Shown one piece after another: positions 1 to 8,449 of a stretch of DNA of 37,118 nucleotides. Both the position numbers and the translations under genes were made by a program. Position 1 is the stretch's first letter, and every line of letters starts with the position of its first letter. A model generated the notes under the pieces. That model was not told the DNA's origin. It ran no database searches and saw only the letters and a list, made by a program, of their open reading frames with translations. Where the stretch lies: positions 1 to 37,118 of the forward strand of contig JASBVM010000036.1 of assembly GCA_029961055.1 (NCBI GenBank), in the 5' to 3' direction. The DNA comes from Bacillota bacterium (GTDB taxonomy: Bacteria; Bacillota; Sulfobacillia; JAIMAT01).

Positions 1-1
1 C

Positions 2-787
2 TACGGCATGAGCGCGCTGACCGCCGTGGTGGCGGAGAACACGGTGGGCGTCCAGCGCGTGGTCGAGCTGGAGCCCGCCTTCGTCCTGGAGCAGATCGCG
101 TCCGCCTGGGACGACGTGGGCGTCGACGCCCTGAAGACCGGGATGCTGGCCAACGCCGCCATCGTCGAGGCGGTGGCCGCCGACCTGGCCCGGCGCCGCG
201 CCCGCCACCTGGTGGTCGATCCGGTGATGCTGGCCAAGGGCGGCGAGCCGCTCCTGGCCCCCGACGCCCGGCGGGCTCTGACGGAGCGGCTGCTGCCGCT
301 GGCCGAGGTGGTGACGCCCAACCTGCCGGAGGCCGAGGCGCTGAGCGGCATCCGCATCGCCGGCGAAGAGGACCGGCGCGAGGCGGCGCGCCGCATCCAG
401 GCGCTCTCCGGCGGCTGGGTGGTGGTCAAGGGCGGCCACGCGCCCTGGCAGCCGGACCGCTCCGTCGACCTCGCCTACGACGGCCGCGACTGGCTGGAGC
501 TGGAGGGCGAGCGCGTCGAGACGCCCCACACCCACGGCACCGGCTGCACCTTCTCCGCCGCCATCGCCGCCGGCCTCGCCCGCGGCCTCGACGTGCCCGC
601 CGCCCTCCGGCTGGCCAAGGCCTTCATCACCGCCGCCATCCGCGGCGGGGCCCGACGCCCGCTCGGCCACGGCCACGGGCCGACCGACCCGGTCGCCGCG
701 GCGCGCGAGCTGGGGGGCATCCCGCCGGAGGTCCCGCCGGAGGCCATGGAGGGCGCGGGGGGCGTCCCGGGGGGTGCCAGGCCGTGA
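2..787 (+). CDS. thiD: Hydroxymethylpyrimidine(-phosphate) kinase, 5' end cut by window
   Basis: ThiD phosphorylates hydroxymethylpyrimidine and its monophosphate for thiamine synthesis and salvage. The visible protein begins at YGMSALTAV, which in the family lies about 40 residues after the true start, so the N-terminus with the first glycine-rich motif lies outside the window. Visible family motifs are the LKTGMLAN stretch, DPVMLAKGGEPLL, VTPNLPEAEAL, a KGGH motif and the C-terminal ribokinase-fold anion hole in HTHGTGCTFSAAIAAG. The tail after about residue 235 is rich in Gly and Pro and is not conserved. The TGA stop overlaps the GTG start of thiW by four bases, so the two genes are probably translationally coupled. 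The first in-frame ATG at base 8 is internal, not the start. Confidence 0.95.
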   Translation, partial: YGMSALTAVVAENTVGVQRVVELEPAFVLEQIASAWDDVGVDALKTGMLANAAIVEAVAADLARRRARHLVVDPVMLAKGGEPLLAPDARRALTERLLPLAEVVTPNLPEAEALSGIRIAGEEDRREAARRIQALSGGWVVVKGGHAPWQPDRSVDLAYDGRDWLELEGERVETPHTHGTGCTFSAAIAAGLARGLDVPAALRLAKAFITAAIRGGARRPLGHGHGPTDPVAAARELGGIPPEVPPEAMEGAGGVPGGARP

Positions 788-1404
788 GCGGCCGCGCTTC
801 CTCGCACGGCGCCGGGCCCCGCTGGGGGACGCGGGAGCTGGTGCTGATGGCGCTGATGACCGGGCTGGGCACGCTCCTCTCGCAGTTCCTGATCATCCCC
901 GTCGGCCCGGCCAAGGTGCAGCCGGTCCAGGCGCTGGTCAACGTGGTCGGCGCCGTCCTCTACGGGCCCTGGGGCGCGGTCTGGGTGGCGGCGGCCATCT
1001 CCACGCTGCGGAACGCCCTGGGCACCGGCACCCTTCTCGCCTTTCCGGGAAGCCTCTTCGGCGCCGCCTTGGCGGGCGCCGCCTGGCGGCGGACGCGGCG
1101 GCTCCTCCCCACCGCCCTGGGCGAGCTGGTGGGGACCGGCCTGATCGGCGCCCTGGTCGCCTACCCCATGGTCCTCCTCATCCTCCGCAAGCCGGCCGGC
1201 GCCCTCGCCCTGGTCGCCGCCTTCACGCCGCCCTCCGCCGTCGGCGCCTTCCTGGGGCTGCTGGTGGCGGGGGTCCTGCGCCGGGCCGGCCTCGTCCCCG
1301 GCGGCCCGGCGGGGCCGGAGGCCGGCCTGCCGGGGGCGGCGGCCCGCAAGACCGCCGACCCCAACGATCCGAACGCCCGCGAAGGGAGGAACCCCACACG
1401 ATGA
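784..1404 (+). CDS. thiW: ThiW, thiazole-precursor ECF transporter S component
   Basis: This is a 206-residue hydrophobic protein with about five or six membrane segments. It matches ThiW, the substrate-binding S component of an energy-coupling factor transporter thought to import the thiazole precursor of thiamine. The segment RNALGTGTLLAFPGS (about residues 76-90) is the recognisable ThiW signature, and the QFLIIPVGPAKVQPVQ region is also typical. The GTG start overlaps the thiD stop (GTGA) and the stop overlaps the thiM start (ATGA). The last 40 residues are a hydrophilic tail rich in Pro, Ala and Arg. No ATPase or T component is seen nearby, so a shared ECF module encoded elsewhere would be needed, as is normal for group II ECF systems. 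Confidence 0.9.
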   Translation: MSGRASSHGAGPRWGTRELVLMALMTGLGTLLSQFLIIPVGPAKVQPVQALVNVVGAVLYGPWGAVWVAAAISTLRNALGTGTLLAFPGSLFGAALAGAAWRRTRRLLPTALGELVGTGLIGALVAYPMVLLILRKPAGALALVAAFTPPSAVGAFLGLLVAGVLRRAGLVPGGPAGPEAGLPGAAARKTADPNDPNAREGRNPTR

Positions 1405-2279
1405 CCGGCACGAGCGGCGACTTCCCGGGCGACCGGCGGCTGGCCGCCGAGGCGGCGCGGCTCCTCGCGGAGCTCCGCCGGCGCCGCCCCCTGGTCCACC
1501 ACATCACCAACCTGGTGGTCACCCACTCCACCGCCAACCTGACGCTGGCGCTGGGCGCCTCGCCCGTCATGGCCTACGCGGTCGAGGAAGTGGCCGAGAT
1601 GGCGGCCTCGGCGCAGGTCCTCCTCCTCAACATCGGCACGCTGACCGTGCCCGAGCTGGAGGCGGCGCTGGTGGCCGGGCGGGCGGCCAACGCCGCCGGC
1701 GTCCCCGTCCTCCTCGACCCGGTCGGCGCCGGGGCCACCCGTTTCCGCCGCGAGGCCTGCCTGCGCATCCTGGGGGAGGTGCGCGTCGCCGCCATCCGCG
1801 GGAACGCCAGCGAGATGGCCACCCTGGCCGGGCGGGCGGCCGAGCAGCGCGGCGTCGACGCGGCCGGCACCCACGGGGAGGCGGAGCGCGCCGAGCTGGC
1901 GCGCGAGGTGGCGCGGCGGTACGGCTGCGTGGCCGCCGTGACCGGCGCCCGCGACTGGCTGTCGGACGGGAGGCGGAGCATCGCCTGCGACAACGGTCAC
2001 CCGCTCCTGGCGCAGGTGACCGGGACGGGGTGCATGGCCAGCACGGCCGTGGCCAGCTTCCTGGCGGTGGGCGACGATCCGCTGCGGGCGGCGGCCGCCG
2101 CCCTGGGCGCCTTCGGCCTGGCGGCCGAGTGGGCGGCGCAGGGCGCGGCGGGCCCGGGGAGCTTCGAGGTGGCGCTCCTCGACCGCGTCGCCGCGCTCCG
2201 CCCCGTCGACCTCGAGGAAGGGCTCCGCCTCGCCTGGGCCGAAGCCGAAGCCGAGGCCGCAGGGGAGGGGGGACGGTGA
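1401..2279 (+). CDS. thiM: Hydroxyethylthiazole kinase
   Basis: ThiM phosphorylates hydroxyethylthiazole, the salvage substrate that ThiW would bring in. The 292-residue protein shows LVHHITNLVVTHSTANLTLA near residues 31-50, GASPVMAYAVEEV, the DPVGAGATRFR motif, RGNASEM and the GTGCMAST anion-hole region near the C-terminus. I chose the ATG at 1401 because it overlaps the thiW stop in an ATGA junction with a GGGAGGA Shine-Dalgarno upstream, and because the family N-terminus begins here. A longer reading frame upstream is only the out-of-frame shadow of thiW. The C-terminus ends in an alternating Ala-Glu run. The stop overlaps the GTG start of thiE. Confidence 0.96.
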   Translation: MTGTSGDFPGDRRLAAEAARLLAELRRRRPLVHHITNLVVTHSTANLTLALGASPVMAYAVEEVAEMAASAQVLLLNIGTLTVPELEAALVAGRAANAAGVPVLLDPVGAGATRFRREACLRILGEVRVAAIRGNASEMATLAGRAAEQRGVDAAGTHGEAERAELAREVARRYGCVAAVTGARDWLSDGRRSIACDNGHPLLAQVTGTGCMASTAVASFLAVGDDPLRAAAAALGAFGLAAEWAAQGAAGPGSFEVALLDRVAALRPVDLEEGLRLAWAEAEAEAAGEGGR

Positions 2280-2968
2280 GCGGCCGGGCGCCGGCAGGGG
2301 AGGGGCGCCGGAAGCCGGACGCCGCCACCCTGGCGCGAAGGCTGGCCGTCTACGTGATCACCGACCGCGAGCAGGCGGAGCGGCAGGGAGGGCGAAAGCT
2401 CCTGGACGTGTGCCGGGCGGCGCTCGAAGCCGGGGCGGGCACGCTCCAGCTCCGCGGCAAGGGGTGGTCGGGGCGCGAGCTGTACGAGCTGGGGCTGGCG
2501 CTCCGGCGCCTGACGGAGGAGGCGGGAGCGCTCTTCCTGGTGGACGACCGCGTCGACGTCGCCCAGGCGGTCCGCGCGGACGGGGTCCACGTCGGCCAGG
2601 ACGACCTTCCCGCCCGCGTCGCCCGGGCGATCCTCGGCCCCGGCGCCATCGTCGGCGTCTCCGCCGCCACGCCCGAGGAGGCGCGCCGGGCCGAGGCGGA
2701 CGGCGCCGACTACGTGGGCGCCGGCTCCGTCTGGCCGACCGGCAGCAAGGCCGACGCCGGCGCGCCCATCGGCCTGGAGGGGCTGCGCGCGGTGGTCGCC
2801 GCCACCCGTCTGCCGGTGGTGGCCATCGGCGGCGTCGACGCCGGGCGGGCGCGGGAGGCGCGCGCGGCGGGAGCCGCCGGCGTGGCGGTCATCTCGGCGG
2901 TGATGGCGGCTCCCGATCCGGCCCGGGCGGTCCGGGAGCTCCTGGCGGGCACGGAAGGGAGGCGGTAG
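2276..2968 (+). CDS. thiE: Thiamine-phosphate synthase
   Basis: ThiE joins hydroxymethylpyrimidine diphosphate with hydroxyethylthiazole phosphate to give thiamine phosphate, the step that unites the products of ThiD and ThiM. The 230-residue TIM-barrel protein shows TLQLRGKG, LFLVDDRVDVA, DGVHVGQDDLP, the phosphate-binding YVGAGSVWPTGSKADAG and VVAIGGVDA. The GTG start at 2276 overlaps the thiM stop (GTGA), as at the earlier junctions in this operon. The first 25 residues are a non-conserved basic extension before the barrel begins at VYVITD. The stop is 4 bp before the start of moeA, so thiamine and molybdenum cofactor genes may share a transcript. Confidence 0.96.
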   Translation: MSGRAPAGEGRRKPDAATLARRLAVYVITDREQAERQGGRKLLDVCRAALEAGAGTLQLRGKGWSGRELYELGLALRRLTEEAGALFLVDDRVDVAQAVRADGVHVGQDDLPARVARAILGPGAIVGVSAATPEEARRAEADGADYVGAGSVWPTGSKADAGAPIGLEGLRAVVAATRLPVVAIGGVDAGRAREARAAGAAGVAVISAVMAAPDPARAVRELLAGTEGRR

Positions 2969-2972
2969 CAGG

Positions 2973-4220
2973 ATGGCGGTGGGCGAGCTGATCCCGCTGG
3001 AGGAGGCGCTGGAGAGGCTCCGCGCCGAGCTGCCCGAGGGCGCGCTGGGCGCGGAGGCGGTGGGGCTGGAGGAGGCGTCGGGCCGCGTCCTGGCGGAGGC
3101 GGTGGAGGCGGAGGAAGAGCTGCCCGCCTTCGACCGCAGCACCATGGACGGCTTCGCGGTGCGCGCCGCCGACGTGGCCGCCGCAGCGCCCGGGCACCCG
3201 GTCCGCCTGCGCCTGGCGGGCGAGGTGCGCGTGGGCGAGCCGGCGGGCCTCTCGCTCGACGCCGGCGAGGCGGCCGCCGTCCCCACGGGCGGCGCGCTCC
3301 CCGCGGGCGCCGACGCCGTGGTGCCGGTGGAGGCGACGCGGGCGGAGGCGGGCGGGGTCGAGATCCTGGCGGCGGTGGCGGCGGGGGAGAACGTGGCCGC
3401 CCGCGCCAGCGACGTCCGCCCGGGCCAGGCGCTCCTGCCCGCGGGGCACCGGCTCCGGCCGCAGGACTGCGGCCTCCTGGCCGCTCTGGGCCGGCTGCGG
3501 GTGCGGGTGGCGCGCCGGCCGGCCGTCGCCGTGCTGGCCACGGGCAACGAGGTGGTGCCGGCCGACCGGCGTCCGGCGCCGGGCCAGATCCGCGACGCCA
3601 ACTCCTGGTCGCTGGTGGCCGCCCTCCGGGCGGACGGGCTGCGGGCCGAGTACCTGGGCGTCACCCGCGACGACGAGGAAGCGATCCGCCAGACCCTCGC
3701 CAGCGCCCTGGGCCGTTTCGACGCGGTGCTGGTCTCCGGCGGCTCGTCGGTGGGCGCGCGCGACCTCACCCAGGGCGCCGTCGCCTCGCTGGCACGGGTG
3801 GTCGTCCACGGGGTGGCCATCAAGCCGGGCAAGCCGGCGCTCTTCGCCGTCGCCGGCAGGAAGCTGCTGGTGGGCCTCCCGGGCCACCCGGTCTCGGCCC
3901 TCACCATCTACCGGCTGATGGTGCGACCGCTCCTGCGACACCTGGAGGGCGGCCTCGCGGCCTGGCCGCAGCCGGGGCTCCGCGCGCGCCTGGCGGGGCC
4001 GGTGCGGGCGCCGCGGGAGCGGGACGCCATGATCTCGGTCCGGCTCGAGCCGCCGGAGGCCGGCGGGGACGCGGGCGGGGGGCCGCGCCTGGTGGCCAGG
4101 CCGCTCCGGACCAGCTCGGCCCACCTCTCCAGCCTGGTCCTGGCCGACGGCATGATCCGGGTGCCGCGCGGCGCCGAGCTGGAGGCGGGCCGGGAGGTGG
4201 AGGTGATCCCCTTTGACTGA
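2973..4220 (+). CDS. moeA: Molybdopterin molybdenumtransferase MoeA
   Basis: MoeA inserts molybdate into adenylylated molybdopterin to form molybdenum cofactor. The 415-residue protein is full length for the family. It shows the N-terminal [15 protein letters not shown] motif (about residues 50-64), the [16 protein letters not shown] region, the MogA-like domain with [11 protein letters not shown] and [13 protein letters not shown], and the loop [27 protein letters not shown] split across domains III and IV. The ATG follows the thiE stop closely, with GGGAGGCGG upstream. Its last codons contain the ribosome binding site of moaC. The product is needed by the molybdoenzyme operon starting at 10523. 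Confidence 0.95.
   Translation: MAVGELIPLEEALERLRAELPEGALGAEAVGLEEASGRVLAEAVEAEEELPAFDRSTMDGFAVRAADVAAAAPGHPVRLRLAGEVRVGEPAGLSLDAGEAAAVPTGGALPAGADAVVPVEATRAEAGGVEILAAVAAGENVAARASDVRPGQALLPAGHRLRPQDCGLLAALGRLRVRVARRPAVAVLATGNEVVPADRRPAPGQIRDANSWSLVAALRADGLRAEYLGVTRDDEEAIRQTLASALGRFDAVLVSGGSSVGARDLTQGAVASLARVVVHGVAIKPGKPALFAVAGRKLLVGLPGHPVSALTIYRLMVRPLLRHLEGGLAAWPQPGLRARLAGPVRAPRERDAMISVRLEPPEAGGDAGGGPRLVARPLRTSSAHLSSLVLADGMIRVPRGAELEAGREVEVIPFD
4199..4208 (+). promoter_or_regulatory. Ten-base perfect Shine-Dalgarno for moaC inside moeA
   Basis: GGAGGTGATC lies inside the last codons of moeA and is an exact complement of the conserved anti-Shine-Dalgarno end of 16S rRNA. The TTG at 4213 sits nine bases after the GGAGG core, the ideal distance. 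This settles the unusual TTG start of moaC and its 8-bp overlap with moeA. Confidence 0.85.
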
Positions 4221-4839
4221 GGGCCGCGCCGGCGAGGTCGAGGGCGACCGCCAGGCCGGCTTCGGCGGCCTGACCCACCTCGACGCGGCCGGCCGCGCGC
4301 GCATGGTGGACGTGGGCGCAAAGCCCGAGAGCGAGCGCGTGGCCGTCGCCCGGGGAGGCGTGCGCATGCGCAGGGAGACGCTGGAGCGGATCGCCTCCGG
4401 CCGCGTCCCCAAGGGCGACGTCTTCGCCGTCGCCCGCGTCGCCGGCATTCTCGCCGCCAAGCGCGCGGGCGACCTGATCCCGCTCTGCCATCCGATCCCG
4501 CTCACCTCGGTCCGGGTCGACCTGCGCGGCGGACCCGTGGCCGGCACGGGCACGGGCGGCGGGCCGCCGGAGGAAGGCCCGGGCCAGGATCTGGCCGCGG
4601 TGGAGATCGAGGCGGAGGTGCGGACGGTGGGCCGGACGGGCGTCGAGATGGAGGCGCTCACCGCCGTCACCGTGGCCGGCCTCACCGTCTACGACATGTG
4701 CAAGGCGATCGACCGGGAGATGGTCCTGGAGGAGGTCCGGCTGGTCTACAAGAGCGGGGGGAGGAGCGGCACCTTCGTCCGGCCCGGAGAGCCGCATCCG
4801 GTCCCGCGGGAAGCGCCCGGGGCCGGGCCGGCCGGCTGA
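4213..4839 (+). CDS. moaC: Cyclic pyranopterin monophosphate synthase MoaC
   Basis: MoaC converts the GTP-derived cyclic dihydro intermediate made by MoaA into cyclic pyranopterin monophosphate. Visible motifs are [69 protein letters not shown] and [12 protein letters not shown], which include the conserved Lys and Asp of the active site. The protein is 208 residues against about 160 for the family. The extra length is a Gly/Pro-rich insert of about 20 residues after SVRVDLRGG and a tail of about 25 residues rich in Pro, Gly and Ala. The start is TTG, overlapping the moeA stop by 8 bp and supported by a ten-base perfect ribosome binding site. No moaA, moaD, moaE or mogA is in the window. Confidence 0.95.
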   Translation: MTEGRAGEVEGDRQAGFGGLTHLDAAGRARMVDVGAKPESERVAVARGGVRMRRETLERIASGRVPKGDVFAVARVAGILAAKRAGDLIPLCHPIPLTSVRVDLRGGPVAGTGTGGGPPEEGPGQDLAAVEIEAEVRTVGRTGVEMEALTAVTVAGLTVYDMCKAIDREMVLEEVRLVYKSGGRSGTFVRPGEPHPVPREAPGAGPAG

Positions 4840-4956
4840 GCCCATTCCCCGGTGGGGTCAGGGCGCGCCCCTCGAATACCCCCGCCGAGCGATGTCCGGC
4901 TCCCCGGCCACGCCCCAGACTGAGACGGAACGCGCACGACCCCGGGGGGTGCGGCG

Positions 4957-5439
4957 GTGGCGACGCTGGCGGTCATCTCCCAACACAGGCTCTTCGCAGC
5001 CGCCATCCTCGACGTGTTGCGGGTCTGTCCGCGGCTGCGCCCTCTGGGCGTCTGGAGGTCGCTGGCGGAGGCGGAGCGCTCGCTGGCGGTGGCGCCGGAC
5101 GCCCTTCTCTTCCTCGTTCCCAACCCGCCGGGGCCCGGCGAGGAAGCGATCCGGCTCACCCGCCGCCTCTGGCCGCGGGCGCGCCTCGTGGCGCTGGCGG
5201 TGGAGAGCAACCTGGCCTGGCGCCTGGACCCGGCGCCGCCGCGGGAGGACGGCCCGGCCGCGGAGAGCGACAGGGGCGGCGGCGCCATCGCCCCGCTGGC
5301 GCCGGAGACCGGCTGCGACCTGGGAACCCTTCTCCTTGCGGAGCTCTGCCCGCTCAGCAGGGGGCAGGACTGTCCGCTGGCCGCCCCTCAGCCGCGCTCC
5401 GGGTCCCTCGGTTCCACCAGCCCTTCCTCGATGGCGTAG
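4957..5439 (+). CDS. Orphan receiver-like protein lacking the phospho-acceptor Asp
   Basis: This is a 160-residue open frame with typical GC-rich codon use. Residues 1-88 resemble a response-regulator receiver fold: TLAVISQHRLFAAAILDVL corresponds to beta1-alpha1, PDALLFLVPNPPGPGEEAI to beta3 and its loop, and RARLVALAVES to beta4. Where true receivers have an Asp pair after beta1 there is Ser-Gln, and the phospho-acceptor Asp after beta3 is replaced by hydrophobic residues, so phosphorylation is unlikely. The rest is low-complexity with no DNA-binding domain. The GTG start has only a weak GGGGGG site. The 3' end overlaps the last 52 bp of the convergent regulator gene. It could be a decayed duplicate of that regulator, a pseudo-receiver, or not a gene. 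Confidence 0.45.
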   Translation: MATLAVISQHRLFAAAILDVLRVCPRLRPLGVWRSLAEAERSLAVAPDALLFLVPNPPGPGEEAIRLTRRLWPRARLVALAVESNLAWRLDPAPPREDGPAAESDRGGGAIAPLAPETGCDLGTLLLAELCPLSRGQDCPLAAPQPRSGSLGSTSPSSMA

Positions 5440-6107
5440 GCGGCCGCCTGCACGCGGTTCTGCACGTGGAGCTTGTCGAGGATGTGCTTGATGTGGATCT
5501 TCACGGTGTTCTCGGAGATGATCAGCCTTTGGGCGATCTCGCGGTTGGTGGCGCCCGAGGCGACCAGCTGGAGCACCTCGCGCTCGCGGTCGGTCAGGCC
5601 CTCGGCCTCCTCGCCGTCGCCGGCGCCCTCCCCGCCGCGCCCGCTCGCGCCCGGCCCCTCGCGGCGGGAGGAGGCGGGCATGCGCGCGAACTCCTGCAGG
5701 ATCAGCCGCGCCAGCGTCCCGGAGATGGGCGCCTCGCCGCGAAAGACCCCGTCGATGTAGCGGAAGAGCTCGTCCGGCTCCAGGTCCTTGAGCAGGTAGC
5801 CCTGGGCGCCTGCCTTGATCGCCTCGAAGAGGTTCTCGTCCCGGTCCGAGACGGTCAGCATCACCACCGGGATCTCCGGGTGGGCGCGGTGGATCTGCCG
5901 CGTCGCCTCGATCCCGTTCATCACCGGCATGTTGACGTCCATCAGGACGAGGTCGGGGCGGAGCCGCTCCACGGCGGCGATGGCCTCCTCCCCGTTGCCC
6001 ACCTCGCCCACCACCTGCAGGCCCGGCCGCGAGGCGAGGAGGCCGGACAGCCCCTTGCGGAAGAGGACGTGATCATCAACCAGCAAGATGCGGTGCGCCA
6101 CGGCCAT
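5388..6107 (-). CDS. NarL/FixJ-family response regulator
   Basis: This is a DNA-binding response regulator of 239 residues. The receiver domain (about 1-125) has the acidic pair D11-D12, phospho-acceptor D57 in LVLMDVNMP, the Thr of VVMLTVSD and the Lys of YLLKDLEP. A long flexible linker rich in Gly, Arg and Glu (about 140-172) leads to a LuxR-type helix-turn-helix, LTDREREVLQLVASGATNRE followed by the recognition segment ISENTVKIHIKHIL. The ATG overlaps the end of the kinase gene by 32 bp, so the pair is translationally coupled with the kinase first. Its target is not shown by sequence. The neighbouring molybdenum genes make control of anaerobic respiration plausible, as with NarL, but that is inference. 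Confidence 0.93.
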   Translation of the reverse strand: MAVAHRILLVDDHVLFRKGLSGLLASRPGLQVVGEVGNGEEAIAAVERLRPDLVLMDVNMPVMNGIEATRQIHRAHPEIPVVMLTVSDRDENLFEAIKAGAQGYLLKDLEPDELFRYIDGVFRGEAPISGTLARLILQEFARMPASSRREGPGASGRGGEGAGDGEEAEGLTDREREVLQLVASGATNREIAQRLIISENTVKIHIKHILDKLHVQNRVQAAAYAIEEGLVEPRDPERG

Positions 6108-7914
6108 CCCCCTCCACAGGGCGCGAGATCGGCACCGCCAGGACCACCTGCGTCCCCTGGCCCGGCGCCGACAGGATGTCGACGAAGCCTCCCAGCGACT
6201 CGGCCCGCTCCTGCATGATACTCATGCCGTAGTGGCCCTTGGCGTTCTGGCGGACCACGTCGAAGCCGATCCCGTCGTCGGTGATCTTCAGCCAGAGGTG
6301 CCCGCGGCCCTGCTCCACGCTCAGCTGGACGCGGGAGGCCTGGGCGTGCTTGCGCACGTTGGCCAGCGCCTCCTGCACGATCCGCCAGGCCTGGACCTGG
6401 GCGCCGTCAGGCAGTTCGTCGAGCAGTTCCGGATCGCCTTCCAGCGACGTCTCGATGCCGTTCATCGAGCGGTAGTCTTCCAGGTATTCGCCCAGGATGG
6501 CCGAGAACCGCTTCTGGCTGGCCGGACCGGTCTTCAGGTCGAAGATGGAGTGGCGCACGTCGCCGTAGGTCTCCTTGACCACCTTCTGCAGCTCGGCCAG
6601 CCTGCGGGAGAGATCGATGGCGCCGCTCTCCATCGCCTCGTTCTCCAGCAGGCCGAACTGGAGGTTGAGGTAGCCGAGGGTCTGCGCCAGCCCGTCGTGC
6701 ATCTCGCGGGCGATCCGCTCCCGCTCTTCGACGATCGCCATGTTCTGCACCTGCTGGTAGAGCCGGCTGTTCTCCCAGGCGATGGCCGCCTGGGCGGCGA
6801 AGCCGCCGACGAAGGCCTGCTCCTCCTCGTCGAAAGGCGCGAGTTCGCGGCGCGCCACCAGCAGGACGCCGATCACGTGCTCCCGGGAGAGCATGGGGAT
6901 GGCCAGCGCCGAGCGGACCCCCTCCCGGTGGAGCAGGGGGAACTCGCTCTCCGGCAGCTTGGCCAGCGCCTGGAGGTCCGCCACCGCCAGCGGCACCCGG
7001 GCCAGCTGCGCGCGGGCGGGCAGGTCCTCGGCCTCGAAGGGCGCGACCGGCGCGCGCTGGAAGCCGGCCGTCGCCCGCCAGAGGAGGCGGGTCCCGCCGT
7101 CGGGATGGGCCTCGACGGTGATGAAGGCGGCCAGGTCGGCGTGTGCCAGCCCGCGCAGGTGCTCGGTGACGCTGGCCAGCTTGCGGCCCAGGTCGGCCAC
7201 CGCGGCCAGCTCGCCCGCCAGCCGGTAGAGCGCCTCGAACCGGTCGCGCTGGCGCTCGGTCTGGGCGAGCAGGGAACGGACCCGGTCCTCCAGCCGCTTC
7301 CTCTCGGTCATGTCGCGGAGGACCAGCGCCACGTACCGCTCCTCCCCCTGGTGGACCTCCGAGGCGGAGAGGCTGACGGGGACCTGGCGGCCGTCCGGGC
7401 GGCGGATGATCGCCTCCTGGTAGGGGATGCGCCGGCCCAGCTCCAGCGTCGTCCGGATCGGGCACTCGCCGCCGCAGGTCCGCGCTCCGTCGGGGCCCTC
7501 GCAGCCGAGGACGGCGGAGCAGAGCAACCCGTGGCTGCTGTCCCCCGGCTGGCGGCCGGTCAGCATGGCGCCGGCCGGGTTCATCTCGACGATGCGCCGG
7601 CCGGCGTCGACGATGAAGATGGCGTCGCTCGACCGGTCGACGAAGGTGCGGAGCCGCTCCTCGTTGGCGTGGAGGCGGGCCGACTGGCGGCGGAGGGTGC
7701 CGAAGACGTAACTCGTGAAGAGCGCCGAGCTGACCAGAAGGATGAAGAGGACCACGCCGCGCGCCAGCCAGGCGCCGGTCACCTGGCGCAGGTCGGTGAA
7801 GATCTCCAGCAACATGCCGAGGAAGACGACCGGCGCCAGGAAGGCGATCCACTGGATCGCCCTCTCGTTCCACCGCTCCAGCGACTCCTCGAGCGACCTC
7901 GGCCCCTTGATCAT
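6076..7914 (-). CDS. NarX/LiaS-type sensor histidine kinase with four-Cys PAS domain
   Basis: This 612-residue kinase has two membrane segments (about 22-40 and 52-72) with almost no extracytoplasmic loop, so it should sense inside the cell. A PAS domain follows (about 85-205), containing C132, C138, C147 and C151 in the arrangement C-x5-C-x8-C-x3-C. Next come a coiled linker, a GAF domain (about 225-390), a HisKA_3 dimerisation helix with phospho-acceptor H406 in REMHDGLAQTLGYL, and an HATPase domain with EALANVRKHA (N box) and ITDDGIGFD (G1). The four cysteines could bind an Fe-S cluster or metal for redox sensing, but this is not proven. The gene is upstream of and overlaps its cognate regulator, and diverges from groES. 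Confidence 0.93.
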   Translation of the reverse strand: MIKGPRSLEESLERWNERAIQWIAFLAPVVFLGMLLEIFTDLRQVTGAWLARGVVLFILLVSSALFTSYVFGTLRRQSARLHANEERLRTFVDRSSDAIFIVDAGRRIVEMNPAGAMLTGRQPGDSSHGLLCSAVLGCEGPDGARTCGGECPIRTTLELGRRIPYQEAIIRRPDGRQVPVSLSASEVHQGEERYVALVLRDMTERKRLEDRVRSLLAQTERQRDRFEALYRLAGELAAVADLGRKLASVTEHLRGLAHADLAAFITVEAHPDGGTRLLWRATAGFQRAPVAPFEAEDLPARAQLARVPLAVADLQALAKLPESEFPLLHREGVRSALAIPMLSREHVIGVLLVARRELAPFDEEEQAFVGGFAAQAAIAWENSRLYQQVQNMAIVEERERIAREMHDGLAQTLGYLNLQFGLLENEAMESGAIDLSRRLAELQKVVKETYGDVRHSIFDLKTGPASQKRFSAILGEYLEDYRSMNGIETSLEGDPELLDELPDGAQVQAWRIVQEALANVRKHAQASRVQLSVEQGRGHLWLKITDDGIGFDVVRQNAKGHYGMSIMQERAESLGGFVDILSAPGQGTQVVLAVPISRPVEGDGRGAPHLAG

Positions 7915-7941
7915 CCAGGCATCACCGGCTCCAGCACGATG

Positions 7942-7950
7942 TTAGCACTC
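7942..7950 (+). repeat. Isolated CIRCE half-site in the kinase-groES spacer
   Basis: TTAGCACTC here is identical to the left arm of the complete CIRCE 141 bp downstream. The expected partner arm GAGTGCTAA is not found nine bases further on. On the minus strand it reads GAGTGCTAA and lies 28 bp upstream of the kinase start. It may be a decayed operator or chance. Confidence 0.5.
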
Positions 7951-8043
7951 ATGGGTCATGGCCGACACCGGCGCCTCACCCGTTCGGGCAGGTAGGAGCG
8001 CCCAGAGGCGTTGGAAATCGCGCATCTTCCTGGTGCCGGTGGG

Positions 8044-8072
8044 TTGACACTACCGGGAGGGATGCGTACCAT
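8044..8072 (+). promoter_or_regulatory. Sigma-A-type promoter of groESL
   Basis: A perfect -35 box TTGACA (8044-8049) is followed after exactly 17 bp by TACCAT (8067-8072), which matches the -10 consensus at four of six positions including the key A2 and T6. The predicted transcription start is near 8079, immediately before the CIRCE operator, the usual arrangement for HrcA-repressed groESL. Confidence 0.8.
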
Positions 8073-8082
8073 CGTTCCCGGC

Positions 8083-8109
8083 TTAGCACTCCCCGGCGGG
8101 GAGTGCTAA
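8083..8109 (+). promoter_or_regulatory. CIRCE operator (HrcA binding site)
   Basis: The perfect inverted repeat TTAGCACTC-N9-GAGTGCTAA matches the CIRCE consensus at every arm position with the standard 9-bp spacer. It lies directly after the predicted start of the groESL transcript. HrcA would bind it at normal temperature and release it during heat shock. No hrcA gene is in the window. Confidence 0.97.
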
Positions 8110-8145
8110 CAAGGAGTCGGTGACGGGAGGAGGTCCGGAGCGAGC

Positions 8146-8449
8146 ATGAGCGTTGCACAGTCGTCCAAGCTGCGCCTGCGGCCGCTGGGCGATCGCATCG
8201 TGGTCCGCGTCGTCGAACAGGAGGAGCGGACTCCCAGCGGCATCGTCCTTCCTGACACCGCCAAGGAGAAGCCGCAGGAGGGCGAGGTCCTGGCGGTGGG
8301 CAAGGGAGCCTACCTCGACAACGGGCAGATCCGCCCCCTGGAGGTCCAGGTCGGCCAGCACGTGCTCTTCTCCAAGTATTCGGGCACCGAAGTGAAGATC
8401 GACGGCGAGGAGTACCTGGTCCTCTCCGAGCGGGACGTCCTCGCCATCG

